Below are positions 51,817-60,038 of a DNA stretch of 64,000 nt, one piece after another (positions within the stretch are counted from its first letter, which is position 1; the number at the start of each line of letters is the position of its first letter). The notes beneath the pieces are model-generated. The model worked only from the letters and a program-made list of their open reading frames with translations. It was not told where the DNA came from and did no database searches. The position numbers were made by a program, and so were the translations under genes. The stretch comes from JADGGV01 sp035715725 (GTDB lineage Bacteria; Gemmatimonadota; Gemmatimonadetes; Longimicrobiales; RSA9), in NCBI GenBank assembly GCA_035715725.1, contig DASTKT010000242.1, forward strand, positions 1-64,000. The letters are read 5' to 3'.

Positions 51817-52773
51817 TTGCTCCGCGAACTGCTGCTGCACCTGAGCCAGAGCCCCGCCGCGCGGACGCTCGTCACGCACGCACCCTTCGCCAGCACCGCC
51901 GCCCGCCGCTTCGTCGCCGGCGAGCGCGTCGAGGACGGCATCCGCGCCGCCCGCGCCCTCAACCAGCAGGGCCTGGCCGTCTCCCTCGACTACCTCGGCG
52001 AGTCCGTCCGCAGCCGCGAGGAGGCCCGCGCCGCCGCCGACGTCGTCCTCCGCGTCCTCGACCGCATCGACGACGAGAAGCTCGACGCCAACGTGTCCAT
52101 CAAGCTCACGCAGATGGGCCAGGACATCGACGAGGAGTTCCTCCACGAGAACGTCGGCCGCGTCCTCGACCGCGCCGCCGCCGCCGGCATCTTCGTCCGC
52201 TTCGACATGGAGGGGAGCGACTACACCCAGCGCACCCTCGACTTCTTCCGCCGCCTCTGGGACGAGGGACGCCGAAACATCGGCGTCGTCATCCAGTCCT
52301 ACCTCTACCGCAGCGAAGCCGACATCCGCGCGCTCGACGAGATCCACGCCCGCGTCCGCCTCTGCAAGGGCGCCTACCAGGAGCCGCCCACCGTCGCCTT
52401 CCCCGAGAAGCACGAGGTCGACGAGAACTACGTCCGCCTCATGCGCATGCTGCTGACGGACGGGAACTACCCCGGCATCGCCACCCACGACGAGGCGATG
52501 ATCCGCGCCACCCGCGACTTCGCCGCCGAGAAGGGCATCGCGCCCTCCGCCTTCGAGTTCCAGATGCTCTACGGCGTCCGCCGCGACCTCCAGCAGCGCC
52601 TCGTGAAGAACGGCTACCGCGTCCGGGTGTACGTACCCTTCGGCGAAGCCTGGTACCCGTACCTCATGCGCCGCCTCGCCGAGCGCCCCGCGAACGTGCT
52701 CTTCATGGCGAACGCCGTGCTGAGGGAGTCTCCGCTGGGGGCGCTGCTGGGGAGAAGGAACGGGCGGCGCTAG
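51817..52773 (+). CDS. Proline dehydrogenase
   Basis: This monofunctional flavoenzyme oxidises proline to pyrroline-5-carboxylate at the membrane. The product is 318 residues, as in Thermus and Deinococcus. It starts at TTG 51817. Family segments include LDYLGESVRSREEARAAADV, NVSIKLTQMGQDIDEEF, FVRFDMEGSDYTQRTLDFF, GVVIQSYLYRSEADI, and RLCKGAYQEP with FAD- and substrate-binding lysine and arginine residues. The active-site helix YVPFGEAWYPYLMRRLAERP has the paired arginines that bind the proline carboxylate. The dehydrogenase for the next step is not in the window. Confidence 0.93.
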   Translation: MLRELLLHLSQSPAARTLVTHAPFASTAARRFVAGERVEDGIRAARALNQQGLAVSLDYLGESVRSREEARAAADVVLRVLDRIDDEKLDANVSIKLTQMGQDIDEEFLHENVGRVLDRAAAAGIFVRFDMEGSDYTQRTLDFFRRLWDEGRRNIGVVIQSYLYRSEADIRALDEIHARVRLCKGAYQEPPTVAFPEKHEVDENYVRLMRMLLTDGNYPGIATHDEAMIRATRDFAAEKGIAPSAFEFQMLYGVRRDLQQRLVKNGYRVRVYVPFGEAWYPYLMRRLAERPANVLFMANAVLRESPLGALLGRRNGRR

Positions 52774-52789
52774 CCGTCACGCACGGCGC

Positions 52790-52985
52790 CGCGACAGCCG
52801 CGCAGACGGCGCGCGCGAGCCGTTAGGCGCGCGACAGTGAAACGTGCGTGGCGCGCAGCGCCACGACAGCAAGCGACAGCGCAGCGTGCGGCGCGCCGCA
52901 GGCGCGGCGACAGCCGGCGAAGCCGGCGTGCGCGAGCGAAGCGAGCGACACCAGCGTGCGCGAGCGAAGCGAGCGACAGCGCCAG
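52790..52985 (+). repeat. Array of small hairpins punctuated by GCGACAG
   Basis: CGACAG or CGACAC occurs seven times (near 52791, 52831, 52864, 52873, 52907, 52946, 52973). Short inverted repeats lie between them, such as GTGGCGC/GCGCCAC and GCCGGC/GCCGGC. The last two units are 25-bp identical direct repeats (52926-52950 and 52954-52978) containing GCGAGCGAAGCGAGC. The array fills the spacer between the proline dehydrogenase and queE; no gene is seen in it. Confidence 0.6.
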
Positions 52986-53040
52986 CGTGCACCCTCCCGG
53001 CGCAACGAACCCGAACCAGCCACGACGTAGCCTGGCGACC

Positions 53041-53703
53041 ATGTCTTTCCTCCGCGTCACCGAGATCTTCCACTCGATCCAGGGCGAGAGCACCTGGGCC
53101 GGCTTCCCGTGCACGTTCGTCCGCCTCACCGGCTGCCCGCTCCGCTGCACCTGGTGCGACACCGAGTACGCGTTCCACGGCGGCGACAAGATGTCGCTCG
53201 ACGAGATCCTCGACCGCGTCCGCGAGATCGGAACCCCCATCGTCGAGATCACCGGCGGTGAGCCGCTCATCCATCGCGGCGCCTTCGAGCTCGCCCGCCG
53301 GCTCCTCGACGAGGGCTACACCGTCCTCGTCGAGACGTCCGGCGCCATCGACGTCGCTCCGCTCGATCCCCGCGCCCACAAGATCATGGACCTCAAGTGC
53401 CCCGGCTCCGGCGAGGAGGCGAGGAACCTCTGGTCCAACCTCGAGCACCTCACCGCCGGCGACGAGGTGAAGTTCGTCATCAAGGACCGCCAGGACTACG
53501 AGTGGGCCCGCGACGTCGTGCTCCACCGCGGCCTCGCCGACCGGCTCCGCCAGGGCTCGCTGCGCGCCGTCCTCTTCTCCCCCGTCTGGGACGCCGTCGA
53601 TTTCCAGGACCTCGCCGCCTGGATCCTCGAGGACCACCTCCCCGTCCGCTTCCAGATCCAGCTCCACAAGGTCATCTGGGGCGCGAACGTGCCGGGGGTC
53701 TAG
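53041..53703 (+). CDS. queE: 7-carboxy-7-deazaguanine synthase QueE
   Basis: This radical SAM enzyme makes 7-carboxy-7-deazaguanine in queuosine biosynthesis. The 220-residue product has the CxxxCxxC cluster motif at Cys32, Cys36 and Cys39 (GCPLRCTWCDTE). The N-terminal FHSIQGESTWAGFPCTFVRLTG is diagnostic for QueE. ITGGEPLIH is the GGE motif that holds SAM, and ETSGAIDV and MDLKCPGSGE follow. The C terminus ends in FQIQLHKVIWG. It pairs with queG encoded 14 kb away; other que genes are not in the window. Confidence 0.95.
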   Translation: MSFLRVTEIFHSIQGESTWAGFPCTFVRLTGCPLRCTWCDTEYAFHGGDKMSLDEILDRVREIGTPIVEITGGEPLIHRGAFELARRLLDEGYTVLVETSGAIDVAPLDPRAHKIMDLKCPGSGEEARNLWSNLEHLTAGDEVKFVIKDRQDYEWARDVVLHRGLADRLRQGSLRAVLFSPVWDAVDFQDLAAWILEDHLPVRFQIQLHKVIWGANVPGV

Positions 53704-53894
53704 CACGGCCCCTCACCCCCGCCCTGTCGTTCGCCGCAGCTCTCGCTTACGCTCCCGGGAAACCCGGGCACCTCGGCGTCGAACGCCGGTGGCGGGTCCG
53801 GCGCGAGGCTGTCTGGTGAGCGTAACCACGGCGGAAGCGCAACCTAACCCCTCCGCCGCCTCCTCCCCCTTGCCCCCGCCCGCTCCTTGTCCTA

Positions 53895-53912
53895 TTCATA
53901 CATTCGTATGAA
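53895..53912. promoter_or_regulatory. Palindromic operator over the tetR start codon
   Basis: TTCATAC, ATTC, GTATGAA is a perfect 7-bp inverted repeat. It covers the ATG of the TetR-type gene (53908). Location and symmetry suggest autorepression of the whole exporter operon by that regulator. Confidence 0.7.
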
Positions 53913-54552
53913 GCAGGCACCCATCACGCCCGACCGCGCCCCCCGCCGCGCCGACACCGCCGACGCCCTGCTCCGCGCCGGCCGCGCGCTCTTCGCCCAC
54001 CACGGCTACGACGGCGCGTCCGTCCGCGCCATCACCGACAGCGCGGGCGCGAACCTCGGCGCGATCACGTACCATTTCGGCTCGAAGCGCAACCTGTACG
54101 GCGCGGTGCTGCGGGAGTGCATCGCGCCGCTGGCGGAGCGGATCCGCGCCGCGGTGGCGTCGCCCGCGCCGCCGCTGGAGCGGGTCGAGGCGGTCGTGCG
54201 GGCGTATTTCCGCTACATGCTGGACACGCCGGAGCTGCCGCGGCTGCTGATGCAGGAGCTGGTGATGGGGCGGGAACCGGCGGACGAGGTCGCGGCGGCG
54301 ATCCGGCCGGTGCTGGGGGCGCTGCGGGGAGTGGTGCTGGAGGGCCAGGCGGACGGCACGATCCGGGAAGGCGATCCGGCGCTGATGGCGATGAGCATCG
54401 TCTCGCAGCCGCTGCACATGATCCTCGGGCAGCGGCTGCTGGCGAAGGTGGCGGGCGTGGAGCTTCGGGATCCGGAGACGCGGGAGCGCCTGATGGCGCA
54501 CGCGGCGAGGTTCGCGCGGAACGGGCTGGCGAGCGGGAGGGAAGGCCAATGA
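53908..54552 (+). CDS. TetR-family regulator (CecR/YbiH-like)
   Basis: The 214-residue repressor has an N-terminal TetR helix-turn-helix: DTADALLRAGRALFAHHGYDG, then ASVRAITDSAGANLGAITYHFGSKRNLYGAVL. The C-terminal ligand domain (residues 70-205) resembles the DUF1956 class found in CecR. The genes that follow, a membrane-fusion protein, ABC ATPases and two permeases, mirror E. coli cecR-ybhGFSR. A palindrome sits on its start codon. Its stop overlaps the next ATG as ATGA. Confidence 0.9.
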   Translation: MKQAPITPDRAPRRADTADALLRAGRALFAHHGYDGASVRAITDSAGANLGAITYHFGSKRNLYGAVLRECIAPLAERIRAAVASPAPPLERVEAVVRAYFRYMLDTPELPRLLMQELVMGREPADEVAAAIRPVLGALRGVVLEGQADGTIREGDPALMAMSIVSQPLHMILGQRLLAKVAGVELRDPETRERLMAHAARFARNGLASGREGQ

Positions 54553-55535
54553 ACCGGAAGCGCCTGGGCGCGGTCGGCGTGGTGATCGCGCTGGCGGCGG
54601 CGGTGACCGCGTGGATCGTGCTGCACCGCGGCGGGGCGGCGGAGGCGCCGTACTCGGGCACGGTGGAGGGACGGGAGGCGGACCTGGGCTTCCAGAGCGC
54701 GGGGCGCGTGGACCGGATCCTCGTGGACGAGGGCGACGCCGTGACCGCCGGCCAGGTGCTGGCGGTGCTGGACACGGCGGAGCTGGCGGCGCGCCGGGCG
54801 GGCGCCGTGGCGCAGGCGGCCGCGGCGAGGGCGCAGCTCGCGGAGCTGGAGCGCGGCTCGCGCCCGGAGGAGGTGGCGCAGGCGCGCGCCATGGCGGCGG
54901 CCGCGCGCGAGCGGCTGGCGAACGCCCGTCGCGACCTGGAGCGCGTCACGCCGCTGCAGAAGTCGGGCGTGGTGAGCCGGCAGGACCTCGACCGCGCGAC
55001 GACGGCGGCGGAGGTCGCGGGTGCCCAATACGACCAGGCGCAGCAGCAGCTCCGGCTCGTGACGACGGGCCCGCGCCCGGAGCGGATCGAGGCGCAGCGG
55101 GCGCTCCTGCGCCAGGCCGAGGCGGCCGTCGCGCAGCTCGACGCCACGCTGGCGAACGCGGTGGTGCGCGCGCCGTTCCCGGGCGTGGTGACGATCCGTC
55201 ACCGCGAGCCGGGGGAGACGCTCTCGCCCGGGCTCCCGGTCGTCACGGTCCTGAACCCGGCCGACCGCTGGGTCCGCATCTACGTGCCGGAGGGCGAGGT
55301 CGGGCGGCTGAAGCTCGGCGAGCCGGCGCGCATCGCCTCCGACGCGTTCCCGTCCCGGCGCTACCCGGGGCGCATCACGTTCATCGCGAGCCAGGCGGAG
55401 TTCACGCCGAAGAACGTGCAGACCACGGAGGAGCGCACGAAGCTGGTCTACGCGGTGAAGGTGGCGATCACGGGCGATCCGGCGCGCGACCTGAAGCCCG
55501 GCATCCCCGCCGACGTCGCGCTCGGGGCGCCGTGA
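54549..55535 (+). CDS. HlyD-family membrane-fusion protein (YbhG-like)
   Basis: The 328-residue periplasmic adaptor has an N-terminal membrane anchor (LGAVGVVIALAAAVTAWIVL), a lipoyl-type half (YSGTVEGREADLGFQSAGRVDRILVDEGDAVTAGQVLAVLD), a coiled-coil hairpin (residues 80-190, including VTPLQKSGVVSRQDLDRATT) and the second lipoyl half NAVVRAPFPGVVTIRHREPGE, then a beta-barrel domain (WVRIYVPEGEVGRLKLGEPA). It should link the inner-membrane exporter to an outer-membrane channel, whose gene is not adjacent. Coupled by overlap to both neighbours. Confidence 0.93.
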   Translation: MNRKRLGAVGVVIALAAAVTAWIVLHRGGAAEAPYSGTVEGREADLGFQSAGRVDRILVDEGDAVTAGQVLAVLDTAELAARRAGAVAQAAAARAQLAELERGSRPEEVAQARAMAAAARERLANARRDLERVTPLQKSGVVSRQDLDRATTAAEVAGAQYDQAQQQLRLVTTGPRPERIEAQRALLRQAEAAVAQLDATLANAVVRAPFPGVVTIRHREPGETLSPGLPVVTVLNPADRWVRIYVPEGEVGRLKLGEPARIASDAFPSRRYPGRITFIASQAEFTPKNVQTTEERTKLVYAVKVAITGDPARDLKPGIPADVALGAP

Positions 55536-56479
55536 TCCCGGCGGCCGGCTCCCCCGTCGTCGCCGTCGAGCGGCTGACGCGTCGGTTCGGCGAGCTGGTG
55601 GCGGTGGACGACGTCACGTTCGACGTGCGGCCGGGCGAGCTGTTCGGCATCGTCGGCCCCGACGGCGCCGGCAAGACGACGACGCTGCGCATCCTCGCCG
55701 GCGTCGTCCGCCCCACCTCCGGCGACGCCCGCGTCCGCGGCGTCAGCGTGGCGCGGGACCCCGAGGCGGTGAAGCCGCACATCGCCTACATGTCCCAGCG
55801 CTTCGGGCTCTACGAGGACCTGACGGTCCGCGAGAACATCGACTTCTACGCGGACCTGTACCGCGTGCCGAAGGCGGAGCGCCCGGCGAGGATCGCGCGG
55901 CTGCACCACTTCTCCGGCCTCGGCCCGTTCGAGGACCGGCTGGCCGGCAAGCTCTCCGGCGGGATGAAGCAGAAGCTCTCGCTCTCCTGCGCGCTCATCC
56001 ATCACCCCGAGGTGCTGTTGCTGGACGAGCCGACGTTCGGCGTGGACCCGATCTCGCGCCGCGACCTCTGGCTGATCCTGCACGAGATGGTCGCTTCGGG
56101 CGTCACCGTCGTCGTCTCGACGTCGTACCTGGACGAGGCCGAGCGCTGCGACCGCGTCGCGCTCCTCGACCACGGCCGCGTGCTGGCGCTCGACACGCCC
56201 GCCGCGCTCCAGGCGAGGCTCACCGGCGAGATGCGCGCCGTCTGGACCGACGATCCGCGCACCGCCGTCCAGCGCCTCGCGGAGAGCCCCGACGTCCTCG
56301 CCGCCACGCTCTACGGCGATGCCGTCCACGTGCTGCTGAAGGATGGCGCCTCGTGGGAGACGGTCCGCGCCGCGCTCGCCGCCGCCGGCGTCGCCGTGAG
56401 CGACGACGCCCGCATCGAGCCCTCCCTCGAGGACGTCTTCATCCACCTCGTGGGACGGCGGGAGGCCGCCCGTGCTTGA
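55532..56479 (+). CDS. ABC transporter ATPase 1 (YbhF N-terminal half)
   Basis: The 315-residue protein is an ABC-2-type ATPase. Walker A is GPDGAGKTTTLRIL, with aspartate in place of the usual asparagine, as in the first half of YbhF. LSGGMKQKLSLSCALIHHPEVLLLDEPTFGVDP holds the signature and Walker B. A C-terminal regulatory tail follows. It starts at GTG overlapping the hlyD stop. It should form a heterodimer with the next ATPase; in E. coli the two are fused in YbhF. Confidence 0.93.
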   Translation: MIPAAGSPVVAVERLTRRFGELVAVDDVTFDVRPGELFGIVGPDGAGKTTTLRILAGVVRPTSGDARVRGVSVARDPEAVKPHIAYMSQRFGLYEDLTVRENIDFYADLYRVPKAERPARIARLHHFSGLGPFEDRLAGKLSGGMKQKLSLSCALIHHPEVLLLDEPTFGVDPISRRDLWLILHEMVASGVTVVVSTSYLDEAERCDRVALLDHGRVLALDTPAALQARLTGEMRAVWTDDPRTAVQRLAESPDVLAATLYGDAVHVLLKDGASWETVRAALAAAGVAVSDDARIEPSLEDVFIHLVGRREAARA

Positions 56480-57410
56480 GGTCATCGAGGTCCACGAGCT
56501 GACCCGCCGCTTCGGCGACTTCGTGGCGGTCGACCGCGTCTCCTTCGACGTGCACGAGGGCGAGATCTTCGGCTTCCTCGGCCCGAACGGCGCCGGCAAG
56601 ACGACGACGATCAAGATGCTCACGGGGCTGCTCGCGCCGACGTCGGGCGCGGGCCGCATCGCCGGGCTCGACATCCGCCGGGACGCGGTCCGCATCCGCC
56701 GCCGCATCGGCTACATGTCGCAGAAGTTCTCGCTCTACGCCGATCTCACGGTGGACGAGAACATCGACCTGTTCGCCGGCCTCTACGGCGTCCGCGGCGA
56801 GCGGCTCGCGGCGCGGCGCCGCTGGGTCGTCGAGATGGCCGGGCTCGCCGGCCGCGAGCGCCAGCTCGCGGGGGAGCTCCCGCTCGGCTTCAAGCAGCGC
56901 CTGGCGCTCGGTTGCGCGGTGCTGCACCAGCCGCCGGTGCTGTTCCTGGACGAGCCGACGTCCGGCGTCGACCCCGTCGCCCGGCGCGCGTTCTGGGACC
57001 TGATCAACTCGCTCTCCGCCGCCGGCACGACGGTCCTCGTCAGCACGCACTACATGGAGGAGGCCGAGTACTGCAACCGGCTGGCGCTCATGAACCGCGG
57101 CCGGCTCATCGCGCTGGACACGCCGCCGCGGCTGCGCGCGCTGCTGACGGACCCGATCCTCGAGGTCCGCGTGGACGACGCGCCGAAGGCCGTCGAGGTG
57201 CTGGCCGGCGCGCCCGGCGTGCTCGAGGCCTCCATGTTCGGCCGCGCGCTCCACGTCATGGTGAGCGACGCCGCGCGCGCCCGCGCCGCGATCCCCGACC
57301 TCCTCGGCGCCCGAGGGCTGCGCGCCGGCGCGATCACGCCGGTCCGCGCCTCGCTCGAGGACGTCTTCGTCTCGCTGGTGCGCCGCGAGGGCGGCGCGGC
57401 GGAGGGGTGA
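56472..57410 (+). CDS. ABC transporter ATPase 2 (YbhF C-terminal half)
   Basis: The 312-residue ATPase has Walker A GPNGAGKTTTIKML, Q-loop YMSQKFSLYADLTVDENI, and a modified signature in ELPLGFKQRLALGCAVLHQPPVLFLDEPTSGVDP, where the usual LSGG is replaced by LPLG. The variant signature implies asymmetric ATP sites in the pair. The switch histidine is in VLVSTHYMEEAEYC. It starts at GTG inside the end of the first ATPase gene, an 8-base overlap. Confidence 0.93.
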   Translation: MLEVIEVHELTRRFGDFVAVDRVSFDVHEGEIFGFLGPNGAGKTTTIKMLTGLLAPTSGAGRIAGLDIRRDAVRIRRRIGYMSQKFSLYADLTVDENIDLFAGLYGVRGERLAARRRWVVEMAGLAGRERQLAGELPLGFKQRLALGCAVLHQPPVLFLDEPTSGVDPVARRAFWDLINSLSAAGTTVLVSTHYMEEAEYCNRLALMNRGRLIALDTPPRLRALLTDPILEVRVDDAPKAVEVLAGAPGVLEASMFGRALHVMVSDAARARAAIPDLLGARGLRAGAITPVRASLEDVFVSLVRREGGAAEG

Positions 57411-57415
57411 GGCGA

Positions 57416-58531
57416 ATGGACATGGTGCGCCTCCTCGCCATCGCCCGGAAGGAGTGGGTCCAGCTCCGGCGGGACGTCCGCAGCATGGCGCTCGCGTTCC
57501 TCCTGCCGGTCGCGCTCCTCCTCTTCTTCGGCTACGCCATCACGTGGGACGTGAAGGACATCCGTATCGCCGTGCTGGACCAGGACGCGAGCCGGCAGAG
57601 CCGCGAGCTGGTCGACGCGCTGGAGGGGAGCGGCTACTTCCACGTGGTCGAGCGGCTCGACCGCTACGGCGACCTCGACGCCCGCCTCGCCCACGGCGAC
57701 GTGCTCGGCGTGCTGGTCGTGCCACCCGGCTTCGCCAGGGACCTCGCCGCCGGCCGCTCGGCGGACGCGCAGCTCCTGCTGGATGGCGGAGACGCGAACA
57801 GCGCGACGATCGCCGAGAACTACGCGGACGCCATCGTCGCCGGCTACTCCCGTGGCGTGGTGCTCCAGGGCCGCCGGATCGAGGTCCCCGCGCGCGCCGA
57901 GGGGCGCGTCTGGTACAACCCGCGGCTCGAGAGCCGGTGGATGATCGTGCCCGGGCTCATCGCGGTCATCATGTCGATCATCGCCGCGATGCTGACGGCG
58001 CTGACGATCGCCCGCGAGTGGGAGCGCGGCACCATGGAGCAGCTCGCGGCCACGCCCGTCGGCCGCCTCGAGGTCGTGCTCGGCAAGCTCGTGCCCTACC
58101 TGGCCATCGGCCTCTTCGACGTCGCCGTGGCGACGCTGGCCGGGATCACCGTCTTCGGCGTGCCGTTGCGCGGCAGCGTGCTCCTGCTGGGCGTCCTCTC
58201 GCTCCTGTTCCTCCTCGGCGCGCTCGGCCTCGGCATCTTCATCTCGGCCGCGCTCCGCTCCCAGGTCCTGGCCATGCAGGTGTCCATGGTCGCCACCTAC
58301 CTGCCGGCCATCCTCCTCTCCGGCTTCCTCTTCGACATCGCCGGCATGCCCGCGCCGCTGCGCCTGGTCACGCGCATCATCCCCGCGCGCTACTTCGTCG
58401 CCGTCACGCGCGGCATCTTCCTGAAGGGCGTCGGCATCGAGGTGCTCTGGCCGCAGGCCATCTCCATGATCGTCTTCGCCGCCGTCGGCCTCGGCCTGGC
58501 CACGCGCTCCTTCCACAAGGAGATCGCATGA
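57416..58531 (+). CDS. ABC-2 permease 1 (YbhS-like)
   Basis: The 371-residue inner-membrane permease starts LLAIARKEWVQLRRDVRSMALAFLLPVALLLFFGYAI, the usual first helix with a cytosolic arginine patch. A large periplasmic loop (about residues 45-175) follows, then five helices ending in FLKGVGIEVLWPQAISMIVFAAVGLGLA. ARYFVAVTRGIFLKG is the family motif. It overlaps the second permease by ATGA and is its paralogue. Confidence 0.92.
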   Translation: MDMVRLLAIARKEWVQLRRDVRSMALAFLLPVALLLFFGYAITWDVKDIRIAVLDQDASRQSRELVDALEGSGYFHVVERLDRYGDLDARLAHGDVLGVLVVPPGFARDLAAGRSADAQLLLDGGDANSATIAENYADAIVAGYSRGVVLQGRRIEVPARAEGRVWYNPRLESRWMIVPGLIAVIMSIIAAMLTALTIAREWERGTMEQLAATPVGRLEVVLGKLVPYLAIGLFDVAVATLAGITVFGVPLRGSVLLLGVLSLLFLLGALGLGIFISAALRSQVLAMQVSMVATYLPAILLSGFLFDIAGMPAPLRLVTRIIPARYFVAVTRGIFLKGVGIEVLWPQAISMIVFAAVGLGLATRSFHKEIA

Positions 58532-59667
58532 GGGACCGGCGCGAGCTCCACGACTCGCTGCTCCGCATCCGCGAGATGCTGCGCAAGGAGTGGAGGCAGA
58601 TCTTCCGCGACCCGAAGACGAAGCGGATCATCTTCGCCTCGCCGATCCTGCAGCTCCTGCTCTTCGGCTACGCCGTCAACACGGACGTCCGGAACACGTC
58701 GCTCTTCGTCGTCGACCGGGACCGCACGCAGGAGTCGCGGGAGCTGGTGGACGCGTTCACGGCGGGCGGCTACTTCCGCGTGGTGGGGAGGAGCGACCGG
58801 CCGGCGGCGCTGGCGTCGGCGCTCGACCACGGCCGTGCCGTCGTCGCCATCCAGATCCCGGAGGGCTTCGCGAAGGATCTCGCCGCCGGCCGCGGCGCCG
58901 CCGTGCAGGTGCTCGTCGACGGCACCAGCTCGAACACCGCCACGGTCGCGCAGGGCTACGCGAACCGCATCGTCCAGCGCTTCGGCCTCGACTACGCCGA
59001 CGCGCACGGCCAGGCCATCCGCGGCGGCGTCGACCTGCGCTCGCGCGCCTGGTACAACCCCGCCCTCGAGAGCCGCGTCTACAACGTCCCCGGCGTCATC
59101 GCCGTCATCCTGATGCTCATGGCGCTGCTCCTCACCGCGCTCGCCGTCGTGCGCGAGCGCGAGCTCGGCACGCTCGAGCAGCTCATGGTCAGCCCGCTCT
59201 CCCCCGGCGAGCTGATCCTCGGCAAGACGATCCCGGTCGCGGCCATCGCGTTCATCGACCTGGCGCTCGTCGTCCTCGTCGCCGTGCTCTGGTTCCACAT
59301 TCCGCTGCGCGGCAGCCTGCTCCTCCTCGTCGCCGCCTCCTCCGTCTACATCCTGAGCGCGCTCGGCTTCGGCCTCCTCGTCTCCACCGTCTCCAGCACG
59401 CAGCAGGAGGCCTTCATGGGGATGTTCCTCTTCTTCCTCCCCATGATCATCCTCTCCGGCTTCATGTACCCGATCACGTCGATGCCCTGGGTCTTCCAGA
59501 AGCTCACGCTCCTCAACCCGGTGCGGCATTTCCTGGAGGTCGTGCGCGGGATCTTCCTGAAGGGCGAGGGGCTGGCGGACCTGTGGCGGCAGATCGTCAT
59601 CCTCGGCGTCATGGCCGCGGCCGTGCTCGGCGTGGCGACGAGGGCGTTCCGCAGGTCGCTGGGGTGA
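58528..59667 (+). CDS. ABC-2 permease 2 (YbhR-like)
   Basis: The 379-residue permease has the same plan as its neighbour: REMLRKEWRQIFRDPKTKRIIFASPILQLLLFGYAV, a periplasmic domain, and the C-terminal helices around MFLFFLPMIILSGFMYPITSMP and VRHFLEVVRGIFLKGEGLADLW. Together they form the membrane pore of the exporter. YbhGFSR in E. coli has been linked to drug and cation export; the substrate here is unknown. It is the last gene of the operon. Confidence 0.92.
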   Translation: MRDRRELHDSLLRIREMLRKEWRQIFRDPKTKRIIFASPILQLLLFGYAVNTDVRNTSLFVVDRDRTQESRELVDAFTAGGYFRVVGRSDRPAALASALDHGRAVVAIQIPEGFAKDLAAGRGAAVQVLVDGTSSNTATVAQGYANRIVQRFGLDYADAHGQAIRGGVDLRSRAWYNPALESRVYNVPGVIAVILMLMALLLTALAVVRERELGTLEQLMVSPLSPGELILGKTIPVAAIAFIDLALVVLVAVLWFHIPLRGSLLLLVAASSVYILSALGFGLLVSTVSSTQQEAFMGMFLFFLPMIILSGFMYPITSMPWVFQKLTLLNPVRHFLEVVRGIFLKGEGLADLWRQIVILGVMAAAVLGVATRAFRRSLG

Positions 59668-59801
59668 GGCGGCGCGCCGGCGCCTGCGTCACGTCCGTGG
59701 GCGTTCCAGCGGCCGGGGGTCCCACGCGGAGCCGCGGAGGGTGCAGTCCATGTTTGGCGGGATCGCGGCGCACCGCCCGCGGGGTCAGTGGCGAGGGCCG
59801 G

Positions 59802-60004
59802 TTCGATCTCGAGCGCGATCTCGTGTTTTCGCCGTTCGAGCCCGAGCCGAGCGCCCGCAGGGCGCGGAGCCCGAGCCCGTCCTTGAAGCGGTTCGCCTCG
59901 CCGAACCCCGCGAGAACGGCTTCACGGACGGGCTCGGGCTCGGGCTCCGCGCCGGCGGCGCGGGGCTCGGGCTCGTAAGCGCAACACACGAGATCGAGAT
60001 CGAC
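59802..60004. repeat. Nested palindrome of about 200 bp
   Basis: Three shells of inverted repeats share one centre. The outer GATCTCGAGCGCGATCTCGTG (59805-59825) faces CACGAGATCGAGATCG. The middle GAGCCCGAGCC units (59838-59880) face GGCTCGGGCTCGGGCTC. The inner GTCCTTGAAGC faces GGCTTCACGGAC. It lies between convergent genes, so a bidirectional terminator is one reading. Spacer 59668-60038 contains no gene that I can support. Confidence 0.6.
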
Positions 60005-60038
60005 GCCGCTCCAGGATGCACGGCGCCCGGTGGGTTGC

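Noticed and set aside
52926..52978. CRISPR array
   Set aside because: Only two identical 25-bp units with a 3-bp gap are present; there are no regular unique spacers and no cas genes in the window.
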